A DNA stretch of 64,000 nt from Labilibacter sediminis (GTDB lineage: Bacteria > Bacteroidota > Bacteroidia > Bacteroidales > Marinilabiliaceae). The notes under the pieces were generated by a model that saw only the letters and a program-made list of their open reading frames with translations, did not search any database and was not told the DNA's origin. Positions 59,253-64,000 of the stretch are shown piece after piece. Every line of letters begins with the position of its first letter. Within the stretch, counting starts at the first letter, position 1. Location: contig NZ_VCHY01000022.1 in NCBI RefSeq assembly GCF_005877885.1, forward strand, positions 1 through 64,000, in the 5' to 3' direction. The translations under genes and the position numbers were made by a program.

Positions 59253-60149
59253 CTATTCAATAATACTTTCCCAAACAGGATCATCAGGTTTTATTTTAGC
59301 CAAAGAGTAACCATCATATTTGGCAAGGTCATTAAACTCAATCACATTTCTAAGGGTACGTACATACTCATACCGTTTTTCGGAGTAATTACTTAAATAC
59401 CAGATCAAACGATACGGATTTCTTGAACTTTGTCTAATCTCTCTGAACTCCTTATAAGCATGAACCTTTGCTATAGTATTTAAATAATCATAAATAGATT
59501 CGAACAGGGAATCGTATTTTCTTAAATATACACTGTTTCCATTCCTGGATTCACTTGCCCTAATTCTTTTTTCATTGGAATTGTAGGACCATATACCAAA
59601 GATATTATTCGCTTCTCTACAAAAACGGGAAGTGCACCATCCACTCTCTATGGCAGCTTGCGCCAATACAATTGAAGTAGGATGCGGATGCAATCTTTTA
59701 ATGACTTCCCTAATATCATCTGTTTTATATTCTTTTAAAACGCCTTCGATATAAATTGAATCTACATTCTGACCTGATCCATTTTCCATTTCATATTGAA
59801 GATGGACAAGTTTCTTACGTTTATTTTCCATCTTTTCTTTCGCTAACAACACAGATGGAAGCATTAGGTCTACAAACTTCACCATTCGTTCCTTATAATG
59901 AAGATCTCTTAAATCGGGCACTTTTTGATACATCACGGGAGAAACGAGAGAGTCATTAATATCCCAAATGGAATCAACCGCCTCACTTTTACAAACCTTA
60001 ATATTAACACCCTTAACCACTTTAATCACCGGTTGATTAAAATAATATATCACCGAACCTGTAATTATTAGTAGAAGCATTATAAAAAACCTATATCGTG
60101 TTACAAAACGAAATAAATCCTTTAACACATTGGTTATAATTTTACGCAT
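59253..60149 (-). CDS. Bax-like glucosaminidase-domain protein
   Basis: A 298-residue envelope protein with an N-terminal membrane anchor (about 22-41 in this numbering: FFIMLLLIITGSVIYYF) and a peptidoglycan-type glucosaminidase domain in the second half (HPTSIVLAQAAIESGWCTSR, FCREANNIFGIWSY). Starts at 60149, 60173 (ATGA overlapping the upstream stop) and 60197 are all possible; I chose 60149 because it avoids overlap. The upstream gene ends at 60166, so the two genes are co-transcribed. Known relatives are Escherichia coli Bax and FlgJ-type enzymes. Unusual cysteines (ESGWC, RFC) replace the Gly and Ala commonly seen. Confidence 0.82.
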   Translation of the reverse strand: MRKIITNVLKDLFRFVTRYRFFIMLLLIITGSVIYYFNQPVIKVVKGVNIKVCKSEAVDSIWDINDSLVSPVMYQKVPDLRDLHYKERMVKFVDLMLPSVLLAKEKMENKRKKLVHLQYEMENGSGQNVDSIYIEGVLKEYKTDDIREVIKRLHPHPTSIVLAQAAIESGWCTSRFCREANNIFGIWSYNSNEKRIRASESRNGNSVYLRKYDSLFESIYDYLNTIAKVHAYKEFREIRQSSRNPYRLIWYLSNYSEKRYEYVRTLRNVIEFNDLAKYDGYSLAKIKPDDPVWESIIE

Positions 60150-60165
60150 AAAAAGAATATAAAGA

Positions 60166-61410
60166 TTATTCATAACGTAAAGACTCAATCGGATCAAGCT
60201 TAGCAGCTTTTAAGGCTGGCATTAATCCGGATAACAGTCCTACAATAAAACAAATAACAAAGCTAATAACAATCCAATCCCAAGGTACAACAAAGCCTGA
60301 CTTAATGACCACCGATACAATATTACCAACAACTATACCCAATAAAACACCGCCGGCACCACCAAGCAATCCTATCATTACCGACTCCATCAAAAACTGA
60401 TTGCGTATGGCTGCACGCGTAGCACCAGTAGCTTTACGAATACCAATTTCACGAGTTCGCTCCGCAACAGCTACAAGCATAATATTCATCAAACCAATAG
60501 CTGCTCCAAACAGAGTTACAAAACCAATAATATTAGCTATCATAGTTATGCTTGATAAATTATCAATTAGCATGCGCGACAAGTTGTCACTCTTTAAAAT
60601 ATTAAAATTGTTCTCATCTCTAACTTTCAACTTTCGCACCAATCTAAAAGTACCTGTTGCTTCACTTATAGCACCATCAATATGAGCAGGATTATTGGCC
60701 TTTACCTCTATTTTGTACGACATCTTTGGTCGACTAAAATATTGCCGAACATTACTCACGGGCAACAACAATAAATTATCACTTTGACCTCCAAAACCAG
60801 CTCCTTTCTCTTTTAAAAGGCCAACCACCTTATATTTACCAGAAGCCAAAGAAATTACTTTATCTACAGGGTTTCTTTTATCCGGAAAAAGATTTTTATG
60901 AAGCGCTGATCCAATAATTGCCACATTTCTTCCATCCTGAATATCACGCAATAAAAAATCCCGACCTTTATCTATGTTATGCCCTGCTATAGAAATAAAA
61001 TTTTCATCCACCCCGTACACCGCCACATTAGGATTCGTTTTCTCAGATTCATATTTAACAGTGGCATTACCGCTGGCCATATAAGATATTGTAACCAAGG
61101 CCGGAAAATCAAAACTACGCTTAAAACCCATGGCCTCTTTATAAGATATATAGCCAAAATTCTTGGTCTTAAGCCTCTTTTTACCAATTCGCACATCTCT
61201 ACCTCTATTTTCTATAGTAAATGAATTGGCTCCCATGCTGGTAAAATTATTGGAAATAGCTGTTTCAATAGACTGAACAGCCGTTATAATTCCTACCAAT
61301 GCGGTGATACCGATAGTAATGATAGCTATCGTAAGAATGGTTCTGAGTTTGTTAGACCGAATGGCACCCAGTGCAATTTTAATGTTTTCTGTAAATAGTT
61401 TTGATAGCAT
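60166..61410 (-). CDS. MacB-type ABC transporter permease
   Basis: A 414-residue inner-membrane protein of the MacB/FtsX family. An N-terminal helix (about 22-44, [20 protein letters not shown]) is followed by a large periplasmic domain (about 50-280, the MacB core with GIDENF-like [12 protein letters not shown]) and three C-terminal helices with [20 protein letters not shown] between them. The ATPase partner is not adjacent, and this protein lacks its own nucleotide-binding domain. Such permeases drive lipoprotein or peptide transport by mechanotransmission. Confidence 0.92.
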   Translation of the reverse strand: MLSKLFTENIKIALGAIRSNKLRTILTIAIITIGITALVGIITAVQSIETAISNNFTSMGANSFTIENRGRDVRIGKKRLKTKNFGYISYKEAMGFKRSFDFPALVTISYMASGNATVKYESEKTNPNVAVYGVDENFISIAGHNIDKGRDFLLRDIQDGRNVAIIGSALHKNLFPDKRNPVDKVISLASGKYKVVGLLKEKGAGFGGQSDNLLLLPVSNVRQYFSRPKMSYKIEVKANNPAHIDGAISEATGTFRLVRKLKVRDENNFNILKSDNLSRMLIDNLSSITMIANIIGFVTLFGAAIGLMNIMLVAVAERTREIGIRKATGATRAAIRNQFLMESVMIGLLGGAGGVLLGIVVGNIVSVVIKSGFVVPWDWIVISFVICFIVGLLSGLMPALKAAKLDPIESLRYE

Positions 61411-61741
61411 AATTTAGGCTGATTTAAAATCTAATATAAGGAAAATAAAACGCTTCAGATCTCAACAAATCAGACATTTTTAGCTGCTTAAAATAATTCC
61501 CCTGATGCAAATCCTGAAATTAAACGAAAGAGAAGCACAAAATTTTGTACCAACATAAACATTTCTTAAACAAAAGCCCTTAATCTTGGTTACATTTTAG
61601 ACATGACAAAAAGCACTTTTTTTTCTATTTTTTGCTAATTTTGTTCACCCAAATAAAAGTGCATTTAAACTGTGTAATAATCTTAAAATTGAATACGCAA
61701 CTGCACCTTAATTGAAAATACTAAAACAAATAAAATAAATT
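61411..61741. other. Divergent spacer upstream of aconitase
   Basis: No gene. TAATTTTG at 61636-61643 is a plausible -7 box for aconitase, about 100 bp before its ATG, but no TTTG lies at the right distance upstream. Confidence 0.4.
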
Positions 61742-64000
61742 ATGGCGTTCGACATTGAAATGATTAAGAAAGTGTATGCCGAAATGGGAGAGAAAGTAGA
61801 AAAAGCTCGTACCATTTTGGACAAACCTTTAACGCTTACTGAAAAAATTCTGTATGCTCACCTTGACGAAGATGCTAAAGAAGCATTTACAAGAGGCGAA
61901 TCGTATGTAAACTTTAAGCCGGACAGAGTAGCTATGCAGGATGCAACAGCCCAAATGGCCTTGTTGCAATTTATGCAGGCAGGTAAAAACAAAGCAGCTG
62001 TACCATCAACTGTGCATGCCGATCACCTGATTCAGGCTAAAGTAGAAGCAACTCAGGATTTGGCTACTGCTAAAGATACCAACAAAGAGGTATACGATTT
62101 TCTTAGTTCAGTGACGAACCGATATGGCATTGGTTTTTGGAAGCCTGGTGCTGGTATTATCCACCAGGTAGTACTAGAAAACTACGCTTTTCCGGGTGGA
62201 ATGATGATTGGAACAGACTCACATACTGTTAATGCCGGAGGATTAGGTATGATTGCAGTAGGTGTTGGTGGTGCTGACGCTGTTGATGTAATGGCAGGTA
62301 TGCCTTGGGAGCTTAAGTTTCCAAAACTAATTGGTATTAAGCTTACAGGTAAACTTAATGGCTGGGCTGCTCCAAAAGATGTTATCTTAAAAGTTGCTGG
62401 TATCCTTACTGTAAAAGGAGGTACAGGTTGTATTGTTGAGTACTTTGGAGAAGGTGCTGAATCATTGTCATGTACAGGAAAAGGAACCATTTGTAACATG
62501 GGTGCTGAAATTGGCGCTACTACTTCTACTTTTGGATATGATGCTTCAATGGAGCGCTACTTAAGAGCAACCAATAGAGATGATGTTGCTGATGCTGCTA
62601 ACGAAGTTAAAGATTTATTAACTGCAGATGCTGAAGTATATGCCTCTCCTGAAAAATACTTCGATCAGGTTATTGAAATTAACCTTGATGAGTTAGAGCC
62701 ACACCTAAACGGCCCTTTTACTCCGGACAGAGCGACTCCTATCAGTAAAATGAGAGAAGAAGCAGCCAAAAACGACTGGCCACTAAAAGTAGAGGTTGGT
62801 TTAATTGGTTCATGTACAAACTCTTCTTACGAAGATATTTCGAAAGCTGCTTCTGTTGCAGCAGATGCTGTTAACAAAGGACTTAAAGCTAAAGCTGAAT
62901 TTTCTATTACGCCGGGTTCTGAGCAGGTTCGTTATACGATCGATCGTGATGGATTGGTAGATACCTTTAAAAAGATTGACGGTGTTGTATTTGCAAATGC
63001 CTGTGGACCATGTATTGGTATGTGGGCTCGTATGGGTGCAGAAAAACAAGAGAAAAACACAATCGTTCATTCTTTTAACCGAAACTTTGCCAAGCGTGCT
63101 GATGGTAACCCAAATACATTTGCTTTTGTAGGTTCTCCTGAGTTAGTTACAGCTTTAGCTATTGCCGGAGACTTAGGTTTTAACCCAACTACTGATACTT
63201 TAACCAATGCCAATGGCGAAGAGGTTAAGTTAGATGCTCCTACCGGAGATGAGTTACCACCAAAAGGATTTGATGTTGAAGATGCAGGTTACCAGGCGCC
63301 AGCTGAAAATGGTTCAGATGTTGAAGTAATTGTATCCCCTGAAAGCGACAGACTTCAATTATTAACACCATTTACTCCTTGGGATGGTAAAAATATTACC
63401 GGAGCCAAATTATTAATTAAGGCAGAAGGTAAATGTACAACTGACCATATTTCAATGGCAGGTCCTTGGTTAAAATATCGTGGACACTTAGATAACATTT
63501 CCAATAACATGCTAATCGGAGCTGTTAACAAGTTTAATGGCGAAACCAATAAAGTTAAGTCTCAAGTTTCAGGAGAGTACGGAGAAGTTCCTGCTACACA
63601 AAGAGCATATAAAGAGGCTGGTATTTCTACTGTAGTAGTTGGTGACCACAACTATGGAGAGGGATCATCTCGTGAACATGCTGCTATGGAACCACGTCAC
63701 TTAGGTGTTAAAGTGGTATTAACAAAGAGTTTTGCCCGTATTCACGAAACCAACCTTAAAAAGCAAGGTATGTTAGGAATTACCTTTGCCAACGAGGCTG
63801 ACTATGATAAGATTTTAGAAGATGATACTTTCAACTTCGTGGATCTTGAAAGCTTTGCTCCAGGCAAACAACTTACTATTGAAGTAGTTCATGCTGATGG
63901 AAATAAAGATGAAATCATTGCAAACCACACTTACAACCAACAACAAATTGAGTGGTTTAAAAATGGTAGCGCTTTAAATTTAATTAAAAAGCAGAATGCT
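61742..64000 (+). CDS. Aconitate hydratase, mitochondrial-type (3' end cut by window edge)
   Basis: 753 codons of an open frame that reaches the right edge; family length suggests only a few residues are missing. The enzyme isomerises citrate to isocitrate in the TCA cycle. The [4Fe-4S] ligands fall at Cys358 (GSCTNSS), Cys421 and Cys424 (NACGPCIGM), the same numbers used for mature mitochondrial aconitase. The swivel-domain motif [14 protein letters not shown] is intact. The start ATG at 61742 is followed by [14 protein letters not shown]. It is monocistronic as far as can be seen and divergent from the ABC permease. Confidence 0.95.
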   Translation, partial: MAFDIEMIKKVYAEMGEKVEKARTILDKPLTLTEKILYAHLDEDAKEAFTRGESYVNFKPDRVAMQDATAQMALLQFMQAGKNKAAVPSTVHADHLIQAKVEATQDLATAKDTNKEVYDFLSSVTNRYGIGFWKPGAGIIHQVVLENYAFPGGMMIGTDSHTVNAGGLGMIAVGVGGADAVDVMAGMPWELKFPKLIGIKLTGKLNGWAAPKDVILKVAGILTVKGGTGCIVEYFGEGAESLSCTGKGTICNMGAEIGATTSTFGYDASMERYLRATNRDDVADAANEVKDLLTADAEVYASPEKYFDQVIEINLDELEPHLNGPFTPDRATPISKMREEAAKNDWPLKVEVGLIGSCTNSSYEDISKAASVAADAVNKGLKAKAEFSITPGSEQVRYTIDRDGLVDTFKKIDGVVFANACGPCIGMWARMGAEKQEKNTIVHSFNRNFAKRADGNPNTFAFVGSPELVTALAIAGDLGFNPTTDTLTNANGEEVKLDAPTGDELPPKGFDVEDAGYQAPAENGSDVEVIVSPESDRLQLLTPFTPWDGKNITGAKLLIKAEGKCTTDHISMAGPWLKYRGHLDNISNNMLIGAVNKFNGETNKVKSQVSGEYGEVPATQRAYKEAGISTVVVGDHNYGEGSSREHAAMEPRHLGVKVVLTKSFARIHETNLKKQGMLGITFANEADYDKILEDDTFNFVDLESFAPGKQLTIEVVHADGNKDEIIANHTYNQQQIEWFKNGSALNLIKKQNA

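Overview
The window comes from an AT-rich Bacteroidota genome that carries a type IX secretion system (T9SS), probably a marine or gut-type polysaccharide degrader. The evidence is SusC/SusD pairs, hybrid two-component regulators with AraC output, type A C-terminal sorting domains, promoters of the TTTG-N19/20-TAnnTTTG type, DUF6266 and RteC-like proteins. I cannot place it to genus.

Layout. 1-5.5 kb: the 5' part of a SusC-like receptor, a T9SS-secreted beta-sandwich protein and a lipoprotein glycosidase, separated by long gene-free stretches full of foldback repeats. 5.7-9.9 kb: a low-density accessory stretch with a truncated AraC remnant, two orphan genes flanked by attC-like palindromes (a HExxH lipoprotein and a DUF2971 protein) and a HU/DUF4469-type pseudogene split by a 165-bp foldback element. 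10-44.3 kb: a large polysaccharide utilization locus (PUL) on the minus strand with its hybrid two-component regulator facing away at the right end. 44.4-50 kb: a second accessory stretch (DUF6266 pair, RteC-like protein, an orphan secreted protein carrying the same foldback element in frame, arsM and sigZ). 50.5-64 kb: a Reg_prop/LuxR regulator and mostly housekeeping genes (nitroreductase, dapA, an ACT-like protein, GAPDH, a NagX-like membrane protein, a glucosaminidase, a MacB-type permease and an almost complete aconitase).

How the PUL works (inference from families). Three GH18 endo-type enzymes, two of them LamG-bearing and carrying T9SS signals, would cut GlcNAc-containing glycans at the surface. 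SusC/SusD and a small lipoprotein would import the products. A GH33 sialidase, four S1 sulfatases, a GH2 beta-galactosidase and a GH20 hexosaminidase would then strip sialic acid, sulfate, galactose and GlcNAc. This fits a sulfated, sialylated host-type glycan (N-glycan antennae, keratan sulfate or mucin). No mannosidase, fucosidase or sialic acid lyase is present, and the epimerase (AGE) that would process ManNAc is a fragment. Fragments of another GH20 and another sulfatase are fused in a deletion scar, so the locus has been losing genes.

The strongest novel signal is a family of four 165-166 bp foldback elements (CCCGG/C...GCGGG ends) flanked by TTTAA/TTAAA duplications. One copy splits a gene whose related sequence elsewhere in the window looks like an empty site. 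Another adds 57 in-frame, stop-free codons to a secreted protein. A second family of about 100-bp foldbacks ending in TGGAAC/GTTTCAT sits in spacers between co-directional genes.
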